Virus record (IMG/VR): IMGVR_UViG_3300008266_000309 | Coordinates: 1 to 30,675 of that record | Reading direction: 5' to 3' (one strand) | Source of the DNA: a virus | Length of the DNA: 30,675 nucleotides | Part shown: piece after piece, positions 10,976-19,782 of the stretch | Layout of the letters: each line of letters opens with the position of its first letter | Numbering within the stretch: position 1 is the first letter of the stretch | Notes under the pieces: model-generated | The model's database searches: none | The model's input: only the letters and a program-made list of their open reading frames with translations | What the model was told of the DNA's origin: nothing | Program-made: the position numbers and the translations under genes

Positions 10976-10988
10976 TAAAAATAAAGTT

Positions 10989-12311
10989 ATGAATAAACCG
11001 TTATTTATTATATCATCACCATTTGATGTATATAGTGGCTATAGTGCCCGCAGTCGTGATTTAATTAAAGCAATTATTGAATTAAACAAATACGATGTTA
11101 AATTGCTTCCTCAACGTTGGGGTGATTGTGCTTGGGGATTTTGTAAAGACAATCCTGAATGGTCATTTTTATATGACTATGTTTTAGCTACACCTCAGTT
11201 ACCTAAACAACCTGAAATATGGATGCAAATAACTGTTCCAAATGAATTTATGCCTATAGGAAAATACAATATAGGTGTGACAGCGGGTGTTGAATCAAAC
11301 ATATGTGCTGCTGATTTAATTGAAGGAGCAAATAGAATGAATCTAACATTAATATCTTCAGAACACTCTAAACAAGTATTCAAAAATAGTAAATTTGAAA
11401 AACGTAATAAGCAAACAAACCAAGTTGAAGGTATTATTGAATTAAATAAACCTATTGAAGTATTATTTGAAGGAGCTAATTTAGATATTTATTTACCTCA
11501 AGAACCAGCTATTAAAGGAGCAAGTGTATTAAGTGATACTATATCAGATATTAAAGAAGATTTTGCTTACTTATTTGTAGGTCATTGGATGAATGGAGAT
11601 TTAGGTGAAGATAGAAAAAATGTTAGTTTACTAATAAAATCATTCTTTGAAACATTTAAAAATAAAGCCAAACAACCTGCTTTAATTTTAAAAACATCTG
11701 GAGCTGTATCATCATATGTTGATAGAGAAATTATTTTAAATAAAATTCAACAAATTAAAAATACAGTAGATTCTAAAAATTTACCAAATGTTTATTTATT
11801 ACATGGTGAATTTACAGACAATGAAATAAATGAAATATATAATCATCCAAAAGTAAAAGCAATGGTTAGTTTAACTAAAGGTGAAGGTTTTGGTCGTCCA
11901 TTACTTGAATTTAGTTTAGTTAAAAAACCAATTATAGTAAGTAATTGGAGTGGACATATGGATTTCTTAAATCCTGAATTTGTAGTAGCTATTAATGGTG
12001 AATTGAAAAATGTACATCCAAGTGCTGCTAATCAGTTTTTAATTCCTGAATCACAATGGTTTAGTCCACATTATAATGAAATTGGTAATGCTCTTAAAGA
12101 TGTATTTGAAAATTATAAAAACTATACTGAAGGAGCTAAGCGTCAAGCATATAGAAGTAAAACTGAATTTAGTTGGGAGAAAATGAAAAATAAAGTAGAT
12201 TCATTATTAACTCAATATATTCCTGAATTTCCTAAGGCTATTGAGTTAAAATTACCTCAATTAAAGAAAATAGAACTACCAAAACTTAAAAAAATAGAAA
12301 TAAATGGATAA
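10989..12311 (+). CDS. Glycosyltransferase, GT-B fold, group 1 (GT4-like)
   Basis: 440 residues. N-terminal DVYSGYSARSRDLIKAI (13-29) is followed by a conserved GVTAGVESN. The donor site is TKGEGFGRPLLEFSLVKKPII (296-316), with E299 and E307 giving E-x7-E. The last 30 residues carry three imperfect copies of a KLPxLKKIE unit, a basic amphipathic tail absent from the upstream paralogue that could contact membrane or a partner. The start is preceded by AATAAAGTT. The 3' end overlaps the zinc-ribbon gene by 8 nt. Confidence 0.86.
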   Translation: MNKPLFIISSPFDVYSGYSARSRDLIKAIIELNKYDVKLLPQRWGDCAWGFCKDNPEWSFLYDYVLATPQLPKQPEIWMQITVPNEFMPIGKYNIGVTAGVESNICAADLIEGANRMNLTLISSEHSKQVFKNSKFEKRNKQTNQVEGIIELNKPIEVLFEGANLDIYLPQEPAIKGASVLSDTISDIKEDFAYLFVGHWMNGDLGEDRKNVSLLIKSFFETFKNKAKQPALILKTSGAVSSYVDREIILNKIQQIKNTVDSKNLPNVYLLHGEFTDNEINEIYNHPKVKAMVSLTKGEGFGRPLLEFSLVKKPIIVSNWSGHMDFLNPEFVVAINGELKNVHPSAANQFLIPESQWFSPHYNEIGNALKDVFENYKNYTEGAKRQAYRSKTEFSWEKMKNKVDSLLTQYIPEFPKAIELKLPQLKKIELPKLKKIEING

Positions 12312-12753
12312 TTTAGTAATTTGTGATCGATGTGGATCAGATGCTTGTTATAAACAAGAAGTAAATTTAGATGTTAATTTATATTGGTGTTATGGATGTG
12401 GTTTCACATCTAACACCGCTATGAAAATAGACAGTGAATTTTTAAAAGAACAAATGGATATTCTTCCTGAATTGTATAAATCTTTAATAGTTGAAGATGA
12501 AACAGGAAAAATTTGGATTCCATCAACAGTAAATATTCCTGATAAAGGAATGGTATTTGCTAATGGTACAGGACCTAATAATTGGAAATGGACAGCCGTA
12601 TTAGCTGTTTCTGTTAAAGAAGAAGAAAAAGAAAAATTCAAACTTAAAAATGGAGGTTATGCTGAATGGAGAATGGATATGAATACTCAACAGCATTTTG
12701 AAGAACGTGATTATATAGAAGCTTTATCTTATATTGGTGTACTACCAAAATAA
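12304..12753 (+). CDS. Zinc-ribbon protein of unknown function
   Basis: 149 residues. The N-terminal zinc ribbon reads CDRCGSDAC (C7, C10, C15) and then WCYGCGF (C29, C32), enough to bind one zinc ion. The rest is an alpha/beta domain with IWIPSTVNIPDKGMVFANG and NWKWTAVLAV. No catalytic motif is seen. It lies between two glycosyltransferases and overlaps the first by 8 nt, so it is co-expressed with them. Similar small proteins occur in phages without a known role. Confidence 0.78.
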   Translation: MDNLVICDRCGSDACYKQEVNLDVNLYWCYGCGFTSNTAMKIDSEFLKEQMDILPELYKSLIVEDETGKIWIPSTVNIPDKGMVFANGTGPNNWKWTAVLAVSVKEEEKEKFKLKNGGYAEWRMDMNTQQHFEERDYIEALSYIGVLPK

Positions 12754-12768
12754 TATTATATTAATAAT

Positions 12769-13401
12769 ATGAAAGTAAGTTACGGTATAACAGTTTGTGA
12801 TGAAGTAGAAGAATTAGATTCATTACTTAATTTTTTATCACTCAATATTGATGAAGAAGATGAGGTTATTGTTTTAAGAGACATGACTAAAACTAATGAT
12901 GAAATTACTAAATTATTAGTTAAATATTATGAAGTGTTTAACCATAGAATGATATCTTTAGATTTTAGTCTTAATTGTGATTTTGCTACATTCAAAAATA
13001 AATTAATTGAAAATGCATCTGGTGATTACTTATTTCAGATTGATGCTGATGAAATGCCAAATGAATTTCTAATTGAAAATATTAAACCAATACTTAAAAT
13101 TAATTCAACTATAGATTGTCTCTATATACCTCGAGTTAATAAAGTAAATGGTTTAACTCAAGAACATATTCAAAAATGGGGATGGAGAGTTGACGAACAA
13201 GATAGAGTCAACTTTCCAGATCCTCAAATGAGATTGTTTAAATTGAATCAAGGTATTAAATGGAAAAATAAAGTTCATGAAGTATTAGATGGTTATAAAA
13301 CTATATCTACTCTACCTTATGATACAGAAGATTTTTGTTTATATCATATTAAATCAATAGAAAAACAAGAAAAACAAAATAATTTTTATAATACCTTATG
13401 A
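12769..13401 (+). CDS. Glycosyltransferase family 2-like (GT-A)
   Basis: 210 residues, short for GT2. It begins with the GT2 strand KVSYGITVCDEVEELDSLL. The metal-binding DxD is QIDADEMPN (D92, D94, then E95). Downstream, PRVNKVNG and W-x-D-Q-D-R-V-NFPDPQMRLFK followed by KVHEVLDG resemble the WaaE/LgtF-like LPS glucosyltransferase group. It starts 15 nt after the zinc-ribbon gene in an AT-only spacer and overlaps the next gene by 4 nt. Confidence 0.85.
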   Translation: MKVSYGITVCDEVEELDSLLNFLSLNIDEEDEVIVLRDMTKTNDEITKLLVKYYEVFNHRMISLDFSLNCDFATFKNKLIENASGDYLFQIDADEMPNEFLIENIKPILKINSTIDCLYIPRVNKVNGLTQEHIQKWGWRVDEQDRVNFPDPQMRLFKLNQGIKWKNKVHEVLDGYKTISTLPYDTEDFCLYHIKSIEKQEKQNNFYNTL

Positions 13402-14210
13402 AACTATTTATAAACCATTTAGATTCAGAACGCATAAAAAAAGATCTATATGATGTAAGTCATATAGATTTTTCTTTATTCATAGATGATGTTCCTAAAA
13501 ATCAAAACGATTTATCTTCAATTAACATATTAGTACTTCAAGAGCCAAATGAATACTTTGGATTACATGATTGGGCTATTCAAAATAAAGATTTATTCCA
13601 AGTAATAATGACTTGGGATGATAGAGTAATTAATAATTGTTCTAATACTATATTTTTTAAATTTGGAAACACATGGTTTACTCCAGAACAATATGGAGTA
13701 GAATACACTAAAAAATTTCAATTATCTCATTTATGTGGTAAATTATTAAAAACTTATGGTCAATCTATTCGTCATGAAATTTTAGCTAGAAAAAATGAAA
13801 TAACAGTACCTACTAAATTCTTTGATGTTTATGGAGATAGATATGACATTAAAAATGCTAGGGAAGGTAAAGCTGAAATATTTGGAGATTCAATGTTTGG
13901 TATAGCTATAGAAAATACCTCACATAATGGTTATTTCACTGAAAAAATAATTGATTGCTTTTTACTTAAAACTATTCCTATATACTGGGGATGTTCAGAT
14001 ATAGATAAATATTTTGATAAAGAAGGAATAATTAAGTTTGAAAACGCAGATGATCTTATTTATATTTCTAATACATTAAATGAAGAATATTATACATCAA
14101 GAAAAGATGCTATAGAAAAAAATTATCAATTAGCTCTAGATTATTTAGATTATGAGAAAACAATAATTGATAAAATAAAAGAAATATTTACCCTAAATAA
14201 TATTATTTAA
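13398..14210 (+). CDS. Glycosyltransferase, GT10 (alpha-1,3-fucosyltransferase)-like
   Basis: 270 residues. The region 167-209 carries the hallmark of GT10 enzymes: FGIAIENTSHNGYFTEKI, then ALL-like CFLLKTIPIYWG, then DKYFDKEG-I-I. In this family the block binds a GDP-sugar, normally GDP-fucose. The N-terminal half is divergent and short. Activity on fucose is inferred only by family; no GDP-fucose synthesis genes lie in the window, so the donor would come from the host. It overlaps the preceding GT2 by 4 nt and is 2 nt from the DegT-like gene. Confidence 0.82.
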   Translation: MKLFINHLDSERIKKDLYDVSHIDFSLFIDDVPKNQNDLSSINILVLQEPNEYFGLHDWAIQNKDLFQVIMTWDDRVINNCSNTIFFKFGNTWFTPEQYGVEYTKKFQLSHLCGKLLKTYGQSIRHEILARKNEITVPTKFFDVYGDRYDIKNAREGKAEIFGDSMFGIAIENTSHNGYFTEKIIDCFLLKTIPIYWGCSDIDKYFDKEGIIKFENADDLIYISNTLNEEYYTSRKDAIEKNYQLALDYLDYEKTIIDKIKEIFTLNNII

Positions 14211-14212
14211 TT

Positions 14213-14848
14213 ATGAAAAACGTTTACGATATAACAAATGAATTTGAAAAACGCTTAGCTGAATATACAGGTGCTAAATACGTTGTAACTGTTGATAATC
14301 AATCAAATGCTTTATTTTTAGCATTAATGTATGAAAACGTAAAAGGAAAAGAAATAACAATTCCATCTCGCACTTACCCATCAGTACCATGTGAAATTAT
14401 TCATGCTGGAGCAAAAGTAAATTTCAGTCCAGTTAAAGGTAAAACTATTAAAGGAGCATATCAATTAGAACCTACAAATGTATGGGACTCAGCTTTAAGT
14501 TTTACTCATGATATGTACAAACCAGGAACACATATGTGTATTTCATTTACTGGACCTTATAAGCATTTTAAATTAAGTAAAGGTGGAGCTATATTAACTG
14601 ATAATCATGAAGCATATTTATGGTTTAAAAGAGCTAGATATAGTGGTAGACGTGAGTGTTCATATCATGATGATAATTTAGATATGTTAGGATGGAATTT
14701 TTATATGATGCCTGAATTAGCAGCTAGAGGATTATTATTAATGAATCAATTTTATGATATTAATGGTAAACCTAAACATAATGAAGATCTAGAGTTACCA
14801 TATCCAGATTTATCTAAATTTGAAGTATACACTAAAGCTAATAGATAG
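14213..14848 (+). CDS. Short DegT/DnrJ/EryC1/StrS-type sugar aminotransferase-like protein
   Basis: 211 residues, against about 370-400 for normal family members. The PLP-domain core is recognisable: EFEKRLAEYTGAKYVVTVDNQSNAL (11-34), IPSRTYPSVPCEIIHAGA (50-67), and WDSALSF with D92. The lysine expected to hold PLP is K117, in SFTGPYKHFKLSKGG, spaced as in the family (K to GG, 7 residues). Most of the C-terminal small domain is missing, with no frameshift remnant in the following DNA, which goes straight into the next gene. It may be a minimal active enzyme, a non-catalytic relative, or a partner. It would supply an amino sugar to the cassette. Confidence 0.75.
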   Translation: MKNVYDITNEFEKRLAEYTGAKYVVTVDNQSNALFLALMYENVKGKEITIPSRTYPSVPCEIIHAGAKVNFSPVKGKTIKGAYQLEPTNVWDSALSFTHDMYKPGTHMCISFTGPYKHFKLSKGGAILTDNHEAYLWFKRARYSGRRECSYHDDNLDMLGWNFYMMPELAARGLLLMNQFYDINGKPKHNEDLELPYPDLSKFEVYTKANR

Positions 14849-15513
14849 TGAAAAATATAGTTTTAATAGGTGGTGGAAACCAAGCTCATTATACAATAGA
14901 TATAATTGAGAAGATGAATAAGTTTAATATACTTGGTATTATAGATTCAGTTCATGAAATTGGTAGTGATAGATTTGGATATAAAATTTTAGGCAGACAA
15001 GAAAATATTATTGACTTAATTAAAGAATATAATATTGAATGTGGTGTTATTTCAATTGGTGATAATTGGTCTAGACATTATGTTTATGAATGTATAAAAA
15101 ACTTAGCACCTGATTTTGAATTTGTAAATGCTATTCACCCTTCAGTCATTATAGGAAATAATGTAGTTTTAGGAAAAGGAATAGTAGCAATGGCTGGATG
15201 TATATTCAATCCTAAAGCAGTAATAGGTGATTTTACTTTTTTTGCTACTGGAGCTCAAGTAGAACATGATTGTGAAATAGAAGAATTTGCTAGTATATCA
15301 GCTGGTTCAATAACTGGAGGATATGTTAAAATAGGTAAATTCTCAGCTATCACATTAGGTGTAACTATAATAGATAGATTAACAATTGGTGAAAATACAG
15401 TTGTTGGAGCAGGAAGTTTAGTAACTAAATCTTTACCTGATAATGTTTTAGCATATGGTTCACCAGCTAAAATTATAAGAAATAGAATTAAAGGAGAAAA
15501 ATTTTTAAAATGA
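14848..15513 (+). CDS. Sugar O- or N-acyltransferase, NeuD/PglD family
   Basis: 221 residues, family length. N-terminal nucleotide-sugar binding half: NIVLIGGGNQAHYTIDII (3-20), the GG-x-A-x-x-x-x-D-I pattern of NeuD/PglD. C-terminal left-handed beta helix of hexapeptide repeats (VIIGNNVVLGKGIVAMAG to TIGENTVVGAGSLVTKSLPDN), with the family closing AYGSPAKIIRNR. Likely acetylates an amino sugar, which fits the adjacent DegT-like gene. It uses a GTG start that overlaps the previous stop (TAGTG), and overlaps the next gene by 4 nt. Confidence 0.88.
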   Translation: MKNIVLIGGGNQAHYTIDIIEKMNKFNILGIIDSVHEIGSDRFGYKILGRQENIIDLIKEYNIECGVISIGDNWSRHYVYECIKNLAPDFEFVNAIHPSVIIGNNVVLGKGIVAMAGCIFNPKAVIGDFTFFATGAQVEHDCEIEEFASISAGSITGGYVKIGKFSAITLGVTIIDRLTIGENTVVGAGSLVTKSLPDNVLAYGSPAKIIRNRIKGEKFLK

Positions 15514-16295
15514 CACCTCAAAACTCAAAAGAACTAAAAGAAAAAGGATATACTATTATTCGAAATGTAGTGAGTGAAGAATGGTTAAATGTTTTAAAAA
15601 ATGCTGTTGATAAAGCATTTATTGAACATAGAAACACTCAAATAAAGAATAATAATGATATCCATACTGATGGAGTAGCATTACATGTTTTACTAAGTAA
15701 TCCTGTATTTATACAATTTTTAGAGTATTTACAAAAATTAGGATTTTTTGAAAGTTTACAACAAAACTATTTTAACAGTAAATGTATTATTAATTCATTT
15801 AGCGCGTTAAATAATTTACCTAATCAACCTAATTTCTCAGCTGTAGTGCATAGAGATTTAAGATTTTATTCTGGTGATTTTAATGTAATGATTAATTGTT
15901 TATTAATGGTTGATGATTTTAGTATAGATAATGGAGGAACATATTTGTTACCATATTCACATCTAGAAGAAAGAAAACCAACAGATAAAGAATTTTTTGA
16001 TAATGCTGTTCAAGCTGTAGGTAATAAAGGTAATATTTTATTATTTAATGCTAATGTATGGCATTCATCAGCTCCAAATAAAACTCAAGATGATAGAAGA
16101 GCAATTCCAATTACTGTAAGTAAATCGTTTATGAAACAATTATTAGATTATCCAAGAGCAATAGGATATGATAAAATAGATTCATTTACATATGAAATGC
16201 AACAATTATTAGGATATCATTCTCGAGTTCCAGCTTCATTAGATGAATGGTACCAACCAGAAGATAAAAGATTTTATAAAAAACATCAAGACTAA
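15510..16295 (+). CDS. Phytanoyl-CoA dioxygenase (PhyH)-like Fe(II)/2-oxoglutarate oxygenase
   Basis: 261 residues. The iron triad is visible: H114-R-D116 in VVHRDLRFYSGD and H185 in ANVWHSSAPN. R197 (DDRRAIPITVS) is placed to bind 2-oxoglutarate. MINCLLMVDDFSIDNGGTYLLPYSH is the PhyH core strand pair. Such enzymes hydroxylate small molecules, and phages often carry them near sugar genes. Its overlap of 4 nt with the NeuD-like gene and 1 nt with the next GT suggests it modifies a sugar or lipid of the cassette. Substrate unknown. Confidence 0.87.
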   Translation: MTPQNSKELKEKGYTIIRNVVSEEWLNVLKNAVDKAFIEHRNTQIKNNNDIHTDGVALHVLLSNPVFIQFLEYLQKLGFFESLQQNYFNSKCIINSFSALNNLPNQPNFSAVVHRDLRFYSGDFNVMINCLLMVDDFSIDNGGTYLLPYSHLEERKPTDKEFFDNAVQAVGNKGNILLFNANVWHSSAPNKTQDDRRAIPITVSKSFMKQLLDYPRAIGYDKIDSFTYEMQQLLGYHSRVPASLDEWYQPEDKRFYKKHQD

Positions 16296-17194
16296 TGACT
16301 AAACATAAGGTTCTTATTCAATTATTTCCTATGGTTGATGATATTGACCAATTAGAGAAAGTATTATTTTTATTAAGACAGAATTCTAATTATGTTGATA
16401 AATCTAAATTTTATTTTATATTAGATGTAACATATCCATTATCTGATTATTTTATTGATTGGGAAAATTCCATATTACAAAAAGATTTCTTTTTAACTAA
16501 ATTTGAGATATTAAAAAAATATGGAGACTGGTGTGATGAAAGTTATTTTAATATAGATGAAAATGTCAAAGGTTGTGCTGATATGTGTATTAATAACATA
16601 TACAAGTATGATGTAGATGATATTATAATGCTAGATAACGATATTATTTTTAACCCACATACTTTAAATATAATGTTAGAATCATCTTTAGCAATAAAAG
16701 AAACAACTCCACATTATATATTAACTCCAGAATATGTTAAAATGTGGGATAGCAGTTGGGATTTAGTTACTAATGATTTTTTTAATGATAAACCAAATGA
16801 TCCATTTTATGTTTTAATTAATGATCCAATAGATGATTCAATGAAAATATATGGTGATATAAGTTTAGAACCAATGAATAGATTTAAATTTGGTGGAGGT
16901 TGGATGACATTATATTCTAAAAAACTTTTAGATTATATTGAATTTCCTAAAGACATTTATGGATACGGTCCAATAGATACATTTATTATGGACTTTAGTA
17001 AATATATACCTAACTCAAAGCAATTTAAAATTAAAAATTTAGTTATAACAGAAGATAGAAAATACCTTGGCAGATCAGCTTATTCTAATTATATTAAAAA
17101 CATTAATAGAAGAGATGAATATTTTCAAGAGGTTTGGAATAAAATGTATCAACACCTATATAATAAAATAGATGGCATTACAAAATCAAAATAG
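16295..17194 (+). CDS. GT-A-type glycosyltransferase-like protein
   Basis: 299 residues. A DxD-like site is IIMLDNDIIFNP (D114, D116), preceded by GCADMCINNIYKYDVDD and followed by a GGGWMTLYSKKLLDYIEFP segment, as in GT2-like enzymes where an aromatic-Gly-Gly loop closes on the acceptor. The N-terminus HKVLIQLFPMVDDIDQLEKVL differs from classic GT2, so the family is less sure. It overlaps the PhyH-like gene by 1 nt and the acetyltransferase by 23 nt, a larger overlap than elsewhere in the cassette. Confidence 0.72.
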   Translation: MTKHKVLIQLFPMVDDIDQLEKVLFLLRQNSNYVDKSKFYFILDVTYPLSDYFIDWENSILQKDFFLTKFEILKKYGDWCDESYFNIDENVKGCADMCINNIYKYDVDDIIMLDNDIIFNPHTLNIMLESSLAIKETTPHYILTPEYVKMWDSSWDLVTNDFFNDKPNDPFYVLINDPIDDSMKIYGDISLEPMNRFKFGGGWMTLYSKKLLDYIEFPKDIYGYGPIDTFIMDFSKYIPNSKQFKIKNLVITEDRKYLGRSAYSNYIKNINRRDEYFQEVWNKMYQHLYNKIDGITKSK

Positions 17195-17741
17195 AATTAG
17201 AAGTGTAGGTAAACACACTTATGGACATCACAATATCGAAATATACTATTGGGGTGAAGGTACTTGGCTTGATATAGGCAGTTTTTGCTCTATATCAGGT
17301 CATATTAATGTATATTTAGGAGGTAATCATAGAATAGATTGGGCCACTACATTTCCATTTGGTCATATTCATCAAAATATATTTAATAACTTTAATGGAG
17401 AAGGACATCCCCAAACCAAAGGTAATGTTAAAATAGGAAATGATGTTTGGGTAGGAACAAGTGTAGTGATTATGAGTGGAGTTACAATTGGAGATGGAGC
17501 TGTATTAGCTAATAATTCTGTTATAACTAAAGATGTTGAACCGTATACTATAGTTGGAGGTAACCCATCTAAAATAATTAAAAAAAGATTTGATGAGGAA
17601 ACTATAGCTCAATTATTAGAATTAAAATGGTGGGAATTAGATGATTCTTATATTAATGAAATGTCTCCATATCTTTGTAATCCTAATTTTAAAGAATATC
17701 TTCCAGATTTAATTAAAGCAAAACAAGAAATAAATAAATAA
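17172..17741 (+). CDS. Xenobiotic/CatB-like hexapeptide O-acetyltransferase
   Basis: 189 residues, left-handed beta-helix acetyltransferase of the XAT (CatB/Vat) type. The signature GGNHRIDWATTFPFG (50-64) contains the catalytic His53 and the family aromatic-TT-PF turn. Then GNVKIGNDVWVGTSVVIMSGVTIGDGAVLANNSVITKDVEPY and GGNPSKIIKKRF close the helix as in the family. In phage or polysaccharide clusters such proteins O-acetylate sugars, not antibiotics. It starts inside the end of the previous gene and stops 1 nt before the methyltransferase. Confidence 0.88.
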   Translation: MALQNQNRIRSVGKHTYGHHNIEIYYWGEGTWLDIGSFCSISGHINVYLGGNHRIDWATTFPFGHIHQNIFNNFNGEGHPQTKGNVKIGNDVWVGTSVVIMSGVTIGDGAVLANNSVITKDVEPYTIVGGNPSKIIKKRFDEETIAQLLELKWWELDDSYINEMSPYLCNPNFKEYLPDLIKAKQEINK

Positions 17742-17742
17742 C

Positions 17743-18327
17743 ATGTACGACTTAGAAAAAATTGTTAATCAAATTTACCAAACTCCATCAGATATTAATG
17801 AACATATTCCTACATTACTTGAATATGCTTATGAATGTGATACAATAACTGAAATGGGAGTTAGAGCTATAACTTCAACATGGGCTTTCTTAGGAGCAGC
17901 TCCTAAAAAATTAATTAGTTATGATATGGAAGATCCATCTCATTATGGTTCAAATATTCAAGTAGTGTATGATGTAGCTAAACAATATGGTTTAAACTTC
18001 TTATTCACTAAAGCAGATGTACTTAAAATAGATATTGAAGAAACAGATTTATTATTTTTAGATACATGGCATGCTTATGATCAATTAAAAGCTGAATTAG
18101 AAAGACATTCAAGTAAAGCTAAAAAGTATATTATAATGCATGATACAACTTCTTATGAATATAGAGATGAACCATTAACATCAGAAAATACATTTGAAGG
18201 AGAAAAATCATCAGGCAAAGGATTATGGCCAGCCATCACAGAATTTTTAGAATCAAACAATGAATGGGAACTCCATAAACGTTATACTAATAATAATGGG
18301 TTAACTATATTAAAGCGAATCAAATGA
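17743..18327 (+). CDS. Class I SAM methyltransferase-like protein (CmcI/Methyltransf_24 type)
   Basis: 194 residues. Motif I-like TEMGVRAITSTWAFL (the E-x-G-x-R loop that binds SAM) is followed by KLISYDMED (acidic residue for the ribose), LLFLDTWHAYDQLKAELE and YIIMHDTTSY, which is the D-x-x-H-x-Y/H-D-T-T pattern of CmcI-like enzymes. It could methylate a sugar hydroxyl of the chain built by its neighbours. Gaps of 1 nt and a 4-nt overlap place it inside the cassette. The catalytic metal site is not certain. Confidence 0.78.
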   Translation: MYDLEKIVNQIYQTPSDINEHIPTLLEYAYECDTITEMGVRAITSTWAFLGAAPKKLISYDMEDPSHYGSNIQVVYDVAKQYGLNFLFTKADVLKIDIEETDLLFLDTWHAYDQLKAELERHSSKAKKYIIMHDTTSYEYRDEPLTSENTFEGEKSSGKGLWPAITEFLESNNEWELHKRYTNNNGLTILKRIK

Positions 18328-19019
18328 AAATAAAAGTATTTGTTAGACACTGTAATTTTTCTTCAAATTCAGCTCATAAAAATAGACCTGAATGGTTTTC
18401 AAGAGAAAAATGTTGGAATAATTTAAAACAAACAATAGATTCTGATACAGAAATAAATGTTATATTTGATGGTAAACCAAATGAAGAACATTTCTTATCT
18501 AAATCATCAAAAGGATATAATTTAGTTTGTAAACAAGGAGGAAATGATGGACAATCATTTCTTAATTTATTAGAATATGTTTATGAACAAGATATAGATG
18601 ATGAAACAATTTTATATTTCTTAGAAGATGATTACATTCATAAACCAGGATGGACTAATATTTTAAGAGAAGGATTTGACTATATTGGAGTAGATTATAT
18701 CACTTTATATGATCATTATGATAAATATTTTTTACCAATGTATAATGATCTTCAAAGTAAAATTTTAGCTACTTTCTCAACTCACTGGAGAACAATTCCT
18801 TCAACTACAAACACATATGCTATGAAAGCTAAAACTTTTAAAAAGCATTATAACATCCATAGAGAATATTGTGATTTAGTTAAAGGATATACTCGTGATC
18901 ATGATAAGTTTTTAAGATTGTGGAATGAAGGTTCACATTTAATATCATGTGTTCCTGGTTATTCAACACATTGTGAAGTAGAATATTTATCACCTTGTAT
19001 AGATTGGAGTAACATATGA
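18324..19019 (+). CDS. GT-A-type glycosyltransferase-like protein
   Basis: 231 residues. An acidic cluster LYFLEDDYIHKPGW (97-110; E101, D102, D103) is the likely metal/nucleotide-sugar site. The surrounding segments INVIFDGKPNEEHF and ITLYDHYDKYF fit a GT-A scaffold, and a Cys-rich end (HCEVEYLSPC) is unusual. The family cannot be named with confidence. It overlaps both neighbours by 4 nt. Confidence 0.68.
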   Translation: MKIKVFVRHCNFSSNSAHKNRPEWFSREKCWNNLKQTIDSDTEINVIFDGKPNEEHFLSKSSKGYNLVCKQGGNDGQSFLNLLEYVYEQDIDDETILYFLEDDYIHKPGWTNILREGFDYIGVDYITLYDHYDKYFLPMYNDLQSKILATFSTHWRTIPSTTNTYAMKAKTFKKHYNIHREYCDLVKGYTRDHDKFLRLWNEGSHLISCVPGYSTHCEVEYLSPCIDWSNI

Positions 19020-19777
19020 CACCGATATCTGTAATTATCCCAACTTATAAAAGTCCTGAAGCATTAGATTTATGTTTACAATCAGCTATTGAAGGCCAAC
19101 ACAATAAAAATCAAATAATAGTTGTTGTAGATGGTTTCTATAACATTAATAAAGAAGTATTAAAAAAACATGGAGACTACATTGATATACTCATTTTAAA
19201 TGAAAATGTGGGACTGTGTCGAGGTACTAACTTAGGTGTATATAACGCAAAGTATGACTCGATTCTTATTGTTAACGATGACAACGTATTTCCAATACAT
19301 TGGGACCTACAATTAATACGAGCATACCAACCTAATTCAGTTTTATCTCCTAATCAAATTGAACCACGTCCTAGTATGTTTAGTCAATTTCATATTAAAA
19401 ATTTAGGAACTGAACCTAAACTATTTAATCTTAAAGAATTTCAAAAATATGAAATACAAATATCTAAACAAGGTAAAATAGAAGAAACAGGCTCTACTTT
19501 ACCTATCTTTATGTCTAAATTAGATTATTTAAAAGTAGGTGGTTGGGATGAAAACTATGAACAAGGTATGGTGGGAGATTGGGATTTCTTTTTAAAATGT
19601 CAACTTATAGGATTAAAAATGATGAGAACATATAATTGTTATTTTTATCATTTTGCTTCAATATCAGTTAATGGAGAAAAAAGACAACAAGCTGAACAAC
19701 AAGCTCATGAATGGGCTAGATATAAATGGGGAAAATACATTCAACATAACCCAAAAAATAATCTTAAATATTTATAA
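19016..19777 (+). CDS. Glycosyltransferase family 2
   Basis: 253 residues. Classic GT2 start PISVIIPTYKSPEALDLCL (3-21), then IVVVDG, GLCRGTNLGV, and the D-D-x metal site LIVNDDNVFP (D88, D89). The C-terminal half has GGWDENYEQGMVGDWDFFLK, where the acidic ED/DWD-like motif supplies the base of inverting GT2 enzymes. It is the last gene of the cassette; a promoter begins 6 nt after its stop codon. Confidence 0.93.
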   Translation: MTPISVIIPTYKSPEALDLCLQSAIEGQHNKNQIIVVVDGFYNINKEVLKKHGDYIDILILNENVGLCRGTNLGVYNAKYDSILIVNDDNVFPIHWDLQLIRAYQPNSVLSPNQIEPRPSMFSQFHIKNLGTEPKLFNLKEFQKYEIQISKQGKIEETGSTLPIFMSKLDYLKVGGWDENYEQGMVGDWDFFLKCQLIGLKMMRTYNCYFYHFASISVNGEKRQQAEQQAHEWARYKWGKYIQHNPKNNLKYL

Positions 19778-19782
19778 TAAAG

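Noticed and set aside
9530-19777. T4-type DNA glucosylation as the purpose of the sugar genes
   Set aside because: No hydroxymethylase or alpha/beta-glucosyltransferase of the T4 type is visible; the gene mix fits a glycan chain better, though DNA is not excluded.
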